A DNA stretch of 64,000 nucleotides from Voacanga thouarsii (taxonomy: Eukaryota > Streptophyta > Magnoliopsida > Gentianales > Apocynaceae). Shown here one piece after another: positions 22,019-33,659 of this stretch. The notes under the pieces were generated by a model. The model saw only the letters and a list, made by a program, of their open reading frames with translations, did not search any database and was not told the origin of the DNA. Where the stretch lies: the NCBI GenBank assembly GCA_026120185.1, contig JANUWF010001694.1:434001-498000 (forward strand). Direction: 5' to 3'. The translations under genes were made by a program, and so were the position numbers. Every line of letters starts with the position of its first letter. Positions within the stretch are counted from its first letter, which is position 1.

Positions 22019-23120
22019 ATGGCACCCAAGCGTCGTGCAACTCCTTCAGCCAGAAGAACTCCGGAGGTAGACCATGTAGCACCGGAAGTTAGAACTGAGA
22101 AGATGCAATCACCCAATCCGGGTAATGGACGAAGTGATCCTGAGATGGGAATGAGGACGAATGCCCAGGCTGATGTGTCAATGGGCCAGGCACTCGGTAA
22201 GGTGGCCGAGACTTTTCAGACTTTGGTCGAGCGGAGGAACCCTAGAGGGGAAGATGAGGCGTTACAGAAGTTCTTGAAATTCCAACTGCCCATCTTTATA
22301 GGTGAAGCCGAATAAGATCAGAAGGCCGAGCAATGGGTTGAGCAAATAGAGGACATCTTCGCAATGCTCCAGTACTCGGAGGAGCGGATGGTTAAGTTTG
22401 CAGCTTTTCGGTTGAGAGGACCAGCTCGAGCATGGTGGCAGCGGGTCCAAGAGGACTGGGTGGTGGATGAGTAAGAATGGGCATGGTCCAACTTCGTTGA
22501 GGCCTTCAGGGCTGAGTACATCCCACAGTGGATTGTGGAGAAGCGGGAGGACGAATTTCAGAATCTGAGGCAGGGGAGCATGTCAGTGGCTCAATATACG
22601 GCGCGATTCACGCAATTGTCAAAATACTGCCGAAGATTGGTCGACACTGAGCAGAATCGGACGAGGCGGTTTGTCAAAAGGTTAAGACCGGAACTGAGGA
22701 GAGCATTGGCACCTGCGCCACCGACAACTTACTCGGGGGCGATGGACGCGGCTACTCGTACGGAGAATGAGGACCGCAACAGGATGGCGGCCAAGCCTTT
22801 CCAACCACTAGGACAGCCGCAGGGACATTTCTTGAGGCCGCAAGCGCCCTGCCAACCATCAATGGCAGAACCGGGGAAAGCAAGCCCGGACAGCACTAGC
22901 TGGACCTGCGCCGAATCTCCCAACATGCAGGCAGTGTGAGAAGAAAGGCCACACCGAGAGAAATTGCTGGTCCAAGGGTGGAGATAGAAAGTTCTATCAC
23001 TGTAGTGACCCGAACCACCTGATGAATACCTGCCCTAAGTTGCACCGAGACGAGCAAGGAAACCCGGCTCAGAACCCGGGGCCCAACAGAGCTAACACCA
23101 CGGGAGCATTTGGGAATGAA
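22019..23120 (+). pseudogene. Element A gag
   Basis: Particle protein of element A, starting MAPKRRATPSARR. Capsid region: FLKFQLP, EDIFAMLQYSEERMVKFAAF, ARAWWQRVQEDW, FRAEYIPQWI, YTARFTQLSKYC. Premature stops are TAA at 22313-22315 and TAA at 22472-22474, both at codons that are Gln (CAA/CAG) in the family. A frameshift falls between about 22850 and 22900, after which the knuckles follow in another frame: CRQCEKKGHTERNC is intact, while the second (FYHCSDPNHLMNTC) has lost its first Cys. About 365 codons. Confidence 0.9.
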
Positions 23121-26100
23121 GCACCGAAGTCGCAAGTGAAGGTTAAGGTATTCGCTCTCAACGGAGAGGAAGTTGGGGCTGATGCAGCGGTGGTAGAAGG
23201 TACGTTCACTATTCAAGGACATTCCGTTAATGCTTTGATTGATCCTGGCTCTACTCATTCCTATATAAACAAGTTGTGTGCATATCATTTGGGTTGGGAT
23301 GGAGTGGAGCTACCTTTCATTTTAGAGGTAAGCACACCTTTGGGGAAAATGGTGCAAGCGGATCGGTTTGTGAGGGATTGCAAGGTTAAGGTGGGGAGAG
23401 AAAATCTGGAGGGAGATTTGATTGTGTTAGACATTGAGGATTATGACTTGATTTTAGGGATGGACTGGTTAACCAAGCATGGGGCTAGAGTAGACTGTAA
23501 AAATAAGTCCGTTCAGTTTGTCAGACCGGGTTGTGATGTATTGGAATTCAATGGCCATAGAGTAAAAGAACTAAAGTACTTGATTGCGGGGGCTAAGGCC
23601 CAGAAATTGTTGAGGCAAGGGTGTCAAGGTTATCTAGCTTACCTAATAAACAAGCCGAAGGACAAGTGCACTCTGGAGGACACCGAAGTGGTGAGGGACT
23701 TTCCCGATGTGTTCCCGGTAGAGCTTGACTCTCTACCTCCCGACTGAGAGGTGGAATTCACTATCGACTTAATTCCGGGGGCGGAACCAGTATCACGAAC
23801 TCTGTACCGAATGGCACCGGCAGAATTGAAGGAATTGAAGGAGTAGTTAGAAGAGTTGATGGGTCAGGGTTACATCCGACCCACCACGTCACCTTGGGGA
23901 GCGCCTGTACTATTTGTGAAGAAGAAGGACGGGACCTTGAGGCTATGCATCGACTACCGAGGGCTGAACAATTTGACAATTAAGAGCAAGTACCCCCTCC
24001 CACTGATTGACGAGCTATTTGATCAGCTGCAAGGATCCAGTTGCTATTCCAAGTTGGATCTGAGGCAAGATTACTACCAGGTGCGGATAAGAGAAGACGA
24101 TATTCCTAAGACAGACTTTAACACCTACTATGGACATTAGAGTTCGTGGTGATGCCGTTCGGGGTAACTAACGCTCCAGCAGTATTCCTAGACCTAATGC
24201 ATCGAGTATTCCGACCCTATCTGGATAAGTTTGTGGTGGTCTTCATCGACGATATTTTGATCTACTCCAAGAGTCCGGAGGAGTATGCGGGGCATCTGAG
24301 GCTCGTGTTGGAGAAATTGCGGGAGCACAAGTTGTACGTCAAATTCAGCAAGTGCGAATTCTGGCTAGACAGTGTGGCATTCCTTGGCCATGTGGTGACC
24401 AAGGAAGGAATCAAGGTAGATCCGGTAAAGGTCAAGGTGGTATCAGACTGGAAGTAGCCAGAGAATATTATTGAGATCCGGAGTTTCTTGGGATTGGCCG
24501 GATACTACCGAAGGTTTATTAAGGGATTTTCGACACTCGCATCGCCAATGACCCATTTGTTGAGAAAGGATGTTCCATTTGTATGGGACAAAAAATGCGA
24601 GAAAAGCTTCCAAGAACTGAAGAAGAGACTGATGACAGCACCGGTGTTGAGTCTACCGGAGGAAGGTAAATCTTACGCGTTATACACCGACGCTTCGAAA
24701 GAAGGTCTGGGAGCGGTGTTGATGCAAGATAGGAAAGTAATTTCTTATGCTTCTTAGAATCTAAGACCCCATGAAGTGAACTACCCCACTCAAGATTTGG
24801 AGCTGGCAGCTATAGTGTTCGCCTTAAAGAAATGGCGACACTACTTGTATGGAGCCGAGTACGAGGTGTTCACCAACCATAAGAGTCTGAAGTATATCTT
24901 CACTCAGAAGGATTTGAACTTAAGGCAATGAAGGTGGATGGAATTCTTGGAAGAATACCGTTGCCCGATCAACTACCATCCCGGGAAGGCTAACGTTGTG
25001 GCAGACGCCCTAAGCAGAAAAGTTGGAATGGCTAGACTGAAGGCGCAGGAGATGTAAGTAGTTCAAGATGTATTGGACAGAAGGGCGGAGGTACAAGATA
25101 AAGGAATCGACATCAGCAATTTGAAGTTGGTGCCGGATTTGAGGCAAGAAATAGTGGAAGCTCAGCGAAGCAACGCCGAGTTTCAAATTTTCAAGGATAA
25201 GGAGCTTAAGCGATTGGACAGCGAATTTCGTCATAATAAGGCGGGAACTTTTCATTTCAGAGACCGATTGTGTGTACCTAGGGAGCAGGAATTAAAGGAT
25301 AGAATTTTGGAGGAGGTGCACAAGAGTAAGTACGCCATTCATCCGGGAGAGGTTAAGATGTATTAGGATTTAAAGAGAGCATACTGGTGGCCCGGAATGA
25401 AGTGAGATGTGGTCAAGTATGTGTCGACTTGCCTTACTTTCCAGAAAGTTAAAGCGGAGCATAGGAAGTCAGCAAGGCTATTGCAGCCATTGCTAATGCC
25501 GGAATGGAAGTGGGAGGAGCTGACTATAGATTTCGTCACCGGACTTCCCATGTCAAAGACCTAGAAGGACGCCATATGGGTGGTGGTGGATCGACTGACC
25601 AAGTCGGCCAATATCATCTCGGTAAATGTGAGGGATTCCATGGAGAAGCTGGCTCAGACATATGTTCGAGAAGTAGTCCGACTTCATGGAGTACCTTCGA
25701 GCATAGTGTAAGACCAAGACCCGAGGTTTACTTCTCGTTTTTGGGGAAAATTCCAAGAGGCAATGGGATCGAATTTGAAATTCAGTACGACGGCACATCC
25801 GCAAACTGATGGGCTATCAGAAAGGGTAATCCAAATACTGGAAGATATGTTGAGAGCCTGTGTCCTGGATTTCGGGGATAAGTGGATCGAGTATGTACCG
25901 TATACCGAGCTATCTTATAACAACAACTATCAGGCCTCGATTGGGATGGCACCGTACGAGGCTTTGTATGGGCGCAAGTGTCAAGTACCATTGTATTGGA
26001 GTTGGACGGAGGATGGTCATGTGAGCAAAACAGGAGAGGTCTGTGTCCAAGAAATGTTGGATAAAGTGAAACTGATTCGGGAAAGATTAAAGGCGACTCA

Positions 26101-26569
26101 GAGCCGGTAGAAGAGCTATGCGGACAATCGGTGAAGGGATCTAGAATTTCAAGTTGGGGACCGTGTATTTTTGAAGCTGACACTGAATAGGGGAATTTTG
26201 AAGCATCCGAAGGGAGAAAAGTTAAATCCGAGATATTTGGTGCCGTTTTTTATTAAGGAATGGATTAGACCGGTAGCTTACCGATTAGACCTGCCGGATG
26301 GGTTGATGGGTATCCACGATGTGTTCCATGTGTCGCAGTTGAAGAAGTATAATGCGGATCCCGGTCATATATTGAATGATGAACCATTAGTGTTGCAACC
26401 AGACTTGAGCTACGTGGAGAAGCCTGTGCGAATATTGGACCGCAGTGTCAAAACCCTACGAAATAAACAGATACCGATGGTTAAGATTCAGTGGGAGCAC
26501 CATGGCACGCAGGATGCCACATGGGAGTCAGAAGAATGGGTTAGGAGGAAGTATCCCGAACTGAAATAG
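23121..26569 (+). pseudogene. Element A pol: protease, RT, RNase H, integrase, chromodomain
   Basis: Protease: LIDPGSTHSY (active site D-P-G, as in element B) and [56 protein letters not shown] and catalytic [10 protein letters not shown] near 24246. RNase [16 protein letters not shown] and [10 protein letters not shown]. Integrase: HPGEVKMY, TIDFVTGLP, DQDPRF and GLSERVIQ supply the D, D and E; one zinc-finger Cys is replaced (CLTFQKVK). The C-terminus (YVEKPVRILDR to EEWVRRKYPEL) is a chromodomain, thought to steer integration to marked chromatin. A one-base deletion near 24134 shifts the frame. Twelve premature stops lie between 23745 and 26134; all but one (25709) fit C-to-T changes. Confidence 0.93.
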
Positions 26570-26605
26570 AGGTATGCCTGAATTTCGGGACGAAATTCTT
26601 CTAAT

Positions 26606-26615
26606 GAGGGGAGGA
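26606..26615 (+). promoter_or_regulatory. Element A polypurine tract
   Basis: GAGGGGAGGA abuts the 3' LTR start. It would prime plus-strand DNA synthesis. Confidence 0.85.
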
Positions 26616-29600
26616 TGTGAAACGCCGGTCAAAACCAACCTTAGAGTAAGGGGGTTGGGAATCATATCATACTTTATTTCATAATTAAATATATTTTCAT
26701 ATGATTTCTATGTGCTTTGGATTTGATTTTTTATTGTCTTAAAGTCTTGTTGGTGAGTATTGTGTGAGAGGGGCAAAATGGTAATTTTTGCCTGAGGTGG
26801 AAATAGGGAGATAGATTGTGGATTGAATAGAAAATAATTTTTCTAGTGGAAATAGTAACAAGAGTTGTTGTGGTTTAGTAGTTAGAGCTTTGGAATTAAT
26901 TCTTGAGGTCTTGGGTTCAAATTCCATCATAAAAGCTTTAGCTAGATTAAATTTTATTTTTGCTTGGGGGAGAGTTGGTTTCGGCCCTAAGGGCCTAGAG
27001 CAAGGAGTGATGATTTCCTAGGAGAGACATGATAGGAGTAATCTCATTCCACTTCTTTACTCTACTCGAAATTCTTAAAGGGAAATTCATTTTTTCTTGA
27101 TCTTTGATTTTCCTCAATTCTCAACTCCTTAGTTTAATCAAGACGTTCTAGCCTTTTCTTATCCAGAAAATTCAGTAAAGTGCTGAGGACTTTTAGGACC
27201 AAAGTGTCTTGGTAAAAGACTTCTTATAGTCTGAAAATATGGAAGAGTTGTGGGAAATTCCACGAGGAAAAATCCCTCTAGTGAGTTTACTGAAATTTCA
27301 TTCTAGACTAGTTCATCTTCCTTCATGGAATGAGCTGAAATTTTCCAGCTTGTTGTACCTTCAAAATATCGAGCTTCTTAGCTAACATTCGCTCCCAAAT
27401 GCTGCCAGAAAAATGGCCATAAGTTTAGCTTGAAACATGAATCATTTCTGCCATTTTCGGACTGCTCAAGGGCTGTACAAAACCAGTGAAAATTCTGGGC
27501 AAAATCGCAGCTTTGGAGGTTCAAAACCAAGCTGTTTTCTTCCAGATTTTGAGCAGCACCTTAGTCATGTTTTTCCTCCATGAGGAAGGCTGGAAACTAG
27601 CCTTGAATACCCCTGAAACCCCCCTTCAAACTCGCTGCAACTCGGCTGGAAGTGGTAGTCGAAATTCTGCCCAGAAAATTACTGTGCAGTGAAAATTCCC
27701 AGGTTTGTTTCCTATTTTCCTTCCAGCCGAAAAACCAACCTACTCCTGCAAAAACCTTCCTTAAACCTCCATTAACAGAGCTCCATTGTTTCCCTCAAGC
27801 TTCTGAACGAAAGGCAGCAATAGCAATCCGAAAATCTCTCCAACAAATCCTTGCAATTTAGCTTGATTAGTTTCCAGAATTTCAGCCATCTTGTTTAGCA
27901 ACTTTACATAAAATCTTACCCCATTGAACAGACATCTTCTTCACCATTTTGTTAGTATTGTGCCCTAGAGGCAATCACTTGTACCATGTATATTGCATAT
28001 TAAATTAATAAGAGGCATTCTTTATCTTTCAGTATGATTGTTATATCTAAATATGTGTACAAACAGTTAGATAAAGTCCCTAGTACAACATAGTTAAGGA
28101 AATCATGACAGAGATCATGATGTGAGATTTCTACTACATTATGCAGTGTTTGTACTTAAATAATCCCCAGTTATAGTATTAATAAGATGGGACATTATTA
28201 ATACGCCAAAACTGGCACATGTTATATCTCTTGATTGGATCAAGCGGTGGTTCTCATATCCGTGGGTATTGGGATACTCAGGATTAACGTGTAGATGCTT
28301 GTTTTGAAACAAGTTCATTGGATGACCTAGCTACAAGATAATCACTTGGATAACTATTTAGTGCCAGTGATAGAATCTCATTATAGAAAGTGTGCAAGTA
28401 TCCTTGGACTTGAGATCTCCAAGGTACTTTGTTTATCGAGCGTTGTACTTTGATTCTAATCTTTGGAGTCTTATCTAGGACCGCCTATGGGATGGATATT
28501 GGGTACAACGTAAAGTAAACAAAAGTAGTTGAGAGGGTCAATAAAGGATTCACCACTCCTAATAGTAGGAGAGTATATCTCAAGGCCACTTGTAGAATTC
28601 ATTACTCATGAAGTCCTTGGCCAAGGCGACTATGTGATGGAAATGGTTCCAATTGATACACATATCGAGTAATGGATTTCTTGAACAAGTACTAAAATAT
28701 TCGGGCCAGAATTAATAATATTCTGGAGGGAGTTGGCACTAATTCCATGCTCTAGACTGAATGAGATATTGTATGTTGAAAGGAGTTTATTGCTCTGATA
28801 ATTTGCTATTGAAAGGTTCATGTCAAGCCACTTGACTTTCTGGACTTTTCGGTGGTCAATAGTCATTGCTAGATGTCGCTCTTGATATGCTAAATATGAA
28901 TTTATTAATTAGAGAATTAATAAATTTAATCCTTTATTTTATTAAGGATTGTTAATTCTAATATTGTTAGAATTAATTCATATTATGCTACCAATAAGAC
29001 CAGGAAACCTAATGGGTCACACACAATAAAGGTTTGAATGCTCAAATATATTATTTGATAATATTGTGGGGTTAATTAAGAGAAGAGAATATATTTATAG
29101 GTGAATTATAAGTTTGTTATAATTCATGGGACCTAATTGTAATTAAGTAAACTTCAAGGACCAATTTGCTGACAATTGGACGTTGAAGGACTAAGTTGCA
29201 ATTTATGGTAATTATAAATCTATAAATATAGGGAAATGGTTTCCTTAGGGTTTGAGACAGACGATTCACGCAATAACAGAGAAACCGTTTCTCTGCCTCT
29301 CTCTTGATCAAACCCTAGCCGTCTCTCTTCTTGATCAAAACCCTAGCCTCCCGAATTCTACTAGCATAGAATTGTGAGATTGTGAGCATTCAACCTTCTG
29401 TGGATTATCATTAGAGGGAGTTCTTTCTTGGACTTTAGTTGAGCTGCAGTGAACGGTTTTGGATAATCTGGATCACGCCTGTGTTCTTGTTTATGAAATT
29501 TTTGAATTCTGGCTTCACGAGGTAATAGACGCAATCTTCTCCTTTTCCCCGTTTCTATTGCAAACTCGTGATCCATGGCTTGGATTTCTTGTTGTTTTCC

Positions 29601-32545
29601 GCTGCCCTTAATCTGATTATGCATGTTAGAAATCCAACACATTGTGCACCTTAATTTCAGCCATCATAAGCTACCTTGAACCAACTTTAATTCCTCATAA
29701 CAGCTGCTCAACCAGTCGGCCATAGTAGACCTTCAAAGCTGTCCAAACAATCAAGATATTCTTAGAATATTTAGTTTCCAAAATCACTTCCTAAAAATAT
29801 TCTACCAAGATTGTAACAACTAACCTTTCCTTTTCCCTCTCAAATCAGAGAAAAACATCCTTCTAAACCCTACAGAATTTTGGCAGCCCTAATTCCACAG
29901 AATTTCGGCAGCTACAACATCTATTCTCTCGATTTTTCCTTCAACCACTAAGAACACACACTACACCAAGAACACCTACTACTTGCCTTCACCTAATACA
30001 CCTTCAAACCACTTCAAACCCTCACGAAAATCTCCAGATTTAGTCTACTCATTGCTGTGAATCCATCAACACCATTCTTAGCATCAATCTTCACGAATCA
30101 TCTTGCTACTTCGGATCAAAACCAGAAATTTTTGTGAAAGACAAGAGCACAATCAAGGTAAACTTATTCTAGCAACTTCATCTTCTCTAACTTTGATCTC
30201 TAATGAGAATCTATGCGAATAAACATACTAATGATTTCTTTTTCTTCTCTCTCTCTCTCTCTCATGGCCGAAATCACTCTTCTTTGGCTAGATGACTTCT
30301 CCTTCCATAATCTTGTTCTCGCCATCTCTCTTGGACAAGGTTAGCCATCTAGCAGTTGGGATCTACTCTAAACTCCTTCAAAGAATTCATCAACCAAGTA
30401 AGTACCTTTAATCTTTCTTTTAAACTCTAGAATCATGTCTCTAGGATAATGTTGTTAAAAGACAAATGACGATGGGATTGAGTATGTGTTGTTGATGATT
30501 GAAGCATGAGTACATGTATGATTGTGAAGGAGATGGGATTTATGCATGGAAGGATTATATTGGTTGGTTGTATGTGGAATTGAGTTTAATGCATGTCATA
30601 GGTAGTATGTGTGATGAAGTATGCTAGAGATTGTCACCTTTAGAGCATAGGAGTTTTTTGCATGACTAGAATATTGAAAGCATGATCATGTTTATGCTAG
30701 TAAAGGTTAAATCATGTCTTAATAAATTTAGATCTTTGCCTATATGCATGATTTGGATGATTTAATGAATCGAAGAATTGTGTATGTTCTTGATTAAGGA
30801 TGGCCATAGAAATTTGATCATGATCTAGTTGTCCCTAAAACTAATTTTCACTTTATGCATACAATACTCAATAAAATAATATTGCTAGTATTTTTGAAAA
30901 ACCTTAGGAAGGGTAGATTTGGAATTATTATACATATAAAGGATATTTGAGTCAAATAAATAATAATTTTGCTAGAAAATAAAATAAATAAATATTATTT
31001 AAAATAAAGAGATCAATTAAAGCTTTATGAGAATGATTCATAATTAGTAAAATATTTACTAAATCAAAACCTTTAAGGATTTACTTATTATTTTCCAAGA
31101 AAGGCTTATTAAATTTAATCTCAACTAGTTTTAGCTATCAGTTATTTTCTAACAACTAAACTATCATTAAATCACTATTTTACCTAGTAACATCTGTGAC
31201 TCTTGATCGAATAAGCTCTAAATTTTTCCTAACAAGGTTTAAACTTTCAACTTATTAGAATTTATTTCCCAAACTATTAATTATTTTAAATAACAAATTA
31301 AACTTAGCTTATAAACCTATTTTGTTATTATTTTATCTTAAAGCTTGGGACACTAGGATCATGGTAGTAGTGAATTGAATTGATTTAAAATTGAGGAAGT
31401 GGTTTGTGGCTTGAAATTAATTAAGATTTGTATTTACCCATGTGGGGTTAGGTCAGCTGTTCGAGACCTTGTTGTTGTGAGCAAGAATCAGGTAAGCTCC
31501 TGCATAAAACCTATCGATGTGAAAAATGTTTTCCTTATAGCAAGCTAAATGTGGAGTGTATGGACACTCATTTATCTGAAGGCAATTGAGGGTTGAATTT
31601 GTTCTAATTTCCAACACTTAAATTATTTAAAAGCTAATGAGCAGATTTTCCAAACTTAAAACTCTTTCCAAAAACATTGGAAACCCTCAAATTGCTATTT
31701 TCATGAAGAGCAATGCTTCGTTCATTTTATCCCAAGTGGGAAACGTCGTTGAGTGCTCAATAGGGGTGGACTACTAGGACTAATCTTTGAAGGGTTAGGG
31801 TAAGTCTCTCAGCAGGTGGCCACCTCTGAGGGGTGAGTCCTTCCCGGATAAGATGTCAGTCCAGTGAGTCGTGCCGGTCCGAGCTAGCAGTTTTTTTTCA
31901 GTCAAGTGACTGTGTTTTGCCGGAATGGACACCTTGTTATTGTTTGGGTATAGAGAAGGAGAAGTATCTTGCCCAATAGGCCGATCACCTACTTTTGTCA
32001 GTCTGCACAAAGTGTCGGCATTCTGACCGGTTATGGGGCCCAACGTGTGGTAACCCATATCCCTTTCTTTCGAGTGGTTGATTTCATTACTTATGTGCGG
32101 CTAGATAAGCCAAAACGCCACTCTTGCTTTTGACTAATGTTTCTCTTATAAAAGTTTGACACTTTGCATCCACGAACTGCTTTCACTAAATACCCAAAGC
32201 ACACACGGACTTACTGAGATTTCTGTCTCACCACCTTTTTATCATGATTTCAGGTTGATCCTGCTGTGGGGTCGAGTAGCTAGTAATAACTGCCTTGGAA
32301 GAGAATGTGTCTTTTAATTTTATGTATTACTTTGGGGAGACGAGAGTGGATAATTTTATTTATGGTTTTTGTTTTGGAGTTTCATGGATTTACTCTTGGA
32401 GTACTTTTGGTTGTAATCAATTTTTAAGTTGAAGTATTATTTTATTTCAGCCATTTTATTTGAGTGACCTAGTTAAAAAGACCTCTTGCCCTTTGGACGG
32501 GGCGACATCCCCGGCCCTGGCGGGCCTAGGCTTCGGGGTGTTACA
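26616..32545 (+). mobile_element. Element A 3' LTR with nested solo copia LTR
   Basis: It starts TGTGAAACGCC and ends GGGGTGTTACA. Removing 27950-29639 and one target copy leaves about 4235 bp, against 4265 in the 5' LTR. It carries the same landmarks: tRNA-like module 26871-26925, stem-loop 32215-32230 and terminal hairpins. Confidence 0.93.
27950..29639 (+). mobile_element. Solo copia LTR, copy 2 (1690 bp)
   Basis: It begins TGTTAGTATTGTGCCC and ends AATCCAACA, inserted in the 3' LTR of element A. The TSD is CATTT (27945-27949) against CATTG (29640-29644); the 5' LTR of A shows the empty site TTCACCATTGTGCACC, so the left copy took one mutation. No internal sequence remains. Confidence 0.93.
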
Positions 32546-33659
32546 CTGTCTCAATTAATTCACCCAAAAGATGCATTCAACACAATCCTTGTTTAAATTT
32601 CCATATTCTGGCAAACTTAAAATATGAAATTAACCTATTAATCCATATTCTGGCAGACATTAATTAACCTTCAATTACCTAGTTCTTCGCAATTAACCTT
32701 TTTTTCAAGCAAGTTAAGAGACAAAAAATATGAAACTAATGAATCAAGACCACCATCAACCACTTTTTCAAGTAAGTTACTGGAAAGAAACATTCAATTA
32801 ATTTCGTAATAAGCACAAGTAATTAAATACCAAGAATAACAATCAACTAATCAAAAGATCAAAGTAACTCTAACAATCATGAGTATCTAAAACATTGTCA
32901 AATTATAATAAAATAATTAGTACATCATTGTTCAAGAAAAAAAATAAAGTTAAAGAAAGAACTCATAGACAAGCCTCATTGTTCTTCCTTTGAAGACCTT
33001 CTTATACAACCCTCCTTGAATTGAAGAATTCCTTATTTGATTGAATGATTTTCTGTGATAATCAATGAATTCTCCATTTTCCCCTTATGTTTTTCATCTA
33101 TTTATAGGCTTGGAAAGTGCCTAAATTTGTTGGTATAATGTTCTTGGCCGAGTAAAGTTGGAAAATACTAAAACTCCACAGATTACTAAAAACCGCGTAG
33201 AAAAATCACAATCCTGCATTTTCCTCAGAGCATAGCCGGCGCCGCCTTGGCTCTCGAAGGCAGCACCGGTTATGTTCTAGTTCTCTACTCGTTCGCTGAT
33301 TTTTTATTAATTTCAACATCATGTAGTCCATAATGTAGTCGACGCCGCCTTGGCTACTGAAGCTAGCGTTGGTTCCACTATGTTCCGGTCTGTTTCACCA
33401 ATTTTTCATCACCTCAATGTTCGTGCAACTAGCACATGGCTGGCGCTGGTTCCTCTGTCCTGATCGGCGCCACCTCTATTTTGTTTTGCGATATTTTTGC
33501 TTTGTTTTACACCTAAAATTTGTAATAATGAACAAAATACATTTTCAAGGGTAAAATCTCAAATATGAAGAAATAGACTAGTTATTGAACAAAATGTATC
33601 ACAAAAGAGTCTCAAATAACTAGAAAAAATACGACTAATTTAGCCCCAATCACATTACA
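32546..33659. other. Insert X, right part
   Basis: After the element A TSD (CTGTC, 32546-32550), 1109 bp with no convincing ORF. It contains two ATTCTGGCA phrases, a locally G+C-richer stretch (33228-33480) with related units GGCGCCGCCTTGGCT and GACGCCGCCTTGGCT, and the end ATTTAGCCCCAATCACATTACA before integrase resumes. Confidence 0.5.
33228..33480. repeat. Imperfect GCCGCCTTGGCT repeat units in insert X
   Basis: Units at about 33238 (GGCGCCGCCTTGGCT) and 33341 (GACGCCGCCTTGGCT), plus weaker GGCGCTGGTTCC and GGCGCCACC further on, give roughly 100-bp periodicity in an otherwise A+T-rich insert. Confidence 0.45.

Larger units (their letters stand above)
16867..32545 (+). mobile_element. Ty3/gypsy chromovirus A (Tekay-like), complete structure
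   Basis: A full element with LTRs 16867-21131 and 26616-32545, PBS 21134-21146, leader ORF 21230-21760, gag-pol 22019-26569 and PPT 26606-26615. The flanks are CTATC (16862-16866) and CTGTC (32546-32550), a TSD with one transition. It is 15.7 kb long, about 14 kb without the solo copia LTR in its 3' LTR. The C-terminal chromodomain and very long LTRs point to the Tekay (Del) branch. LTR identity looks high by eye (few differences per 100 bp), so it is the youngest large insertion in this stack. Not autonomous now: gag-pol has 14 premature stops and two frameshifts. Confidence 0.93.
16448..33659. mobile_element. Insert X (unclassified, about 1.5 kb) carrying element A
   Basis: X splits the integrase of element C exactly between codons: SCIM on the left and CRRAKSKTLPQG on the right read through if 16448-33659 is removed. 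Excluding gypsy A and one TSD copy, X is about 1.53 kb (16448-16866 plus 32551-33659). It lacks TG...CA LTR ends, a visible terminal inverted repeat, ORFs or a poly-A tail, and the TSD is unclear (ATG at most). It could be a non-autonomous DNA transposon or Helitron relative; I cannot place it. Confidence 0.6.

Noticed and set aside
33369..33554. Short ORF in insert X.
   Set aside because: 61 codons, no similarity, and it overlaps an imperfect G+C-rich repeat; chance ORF.
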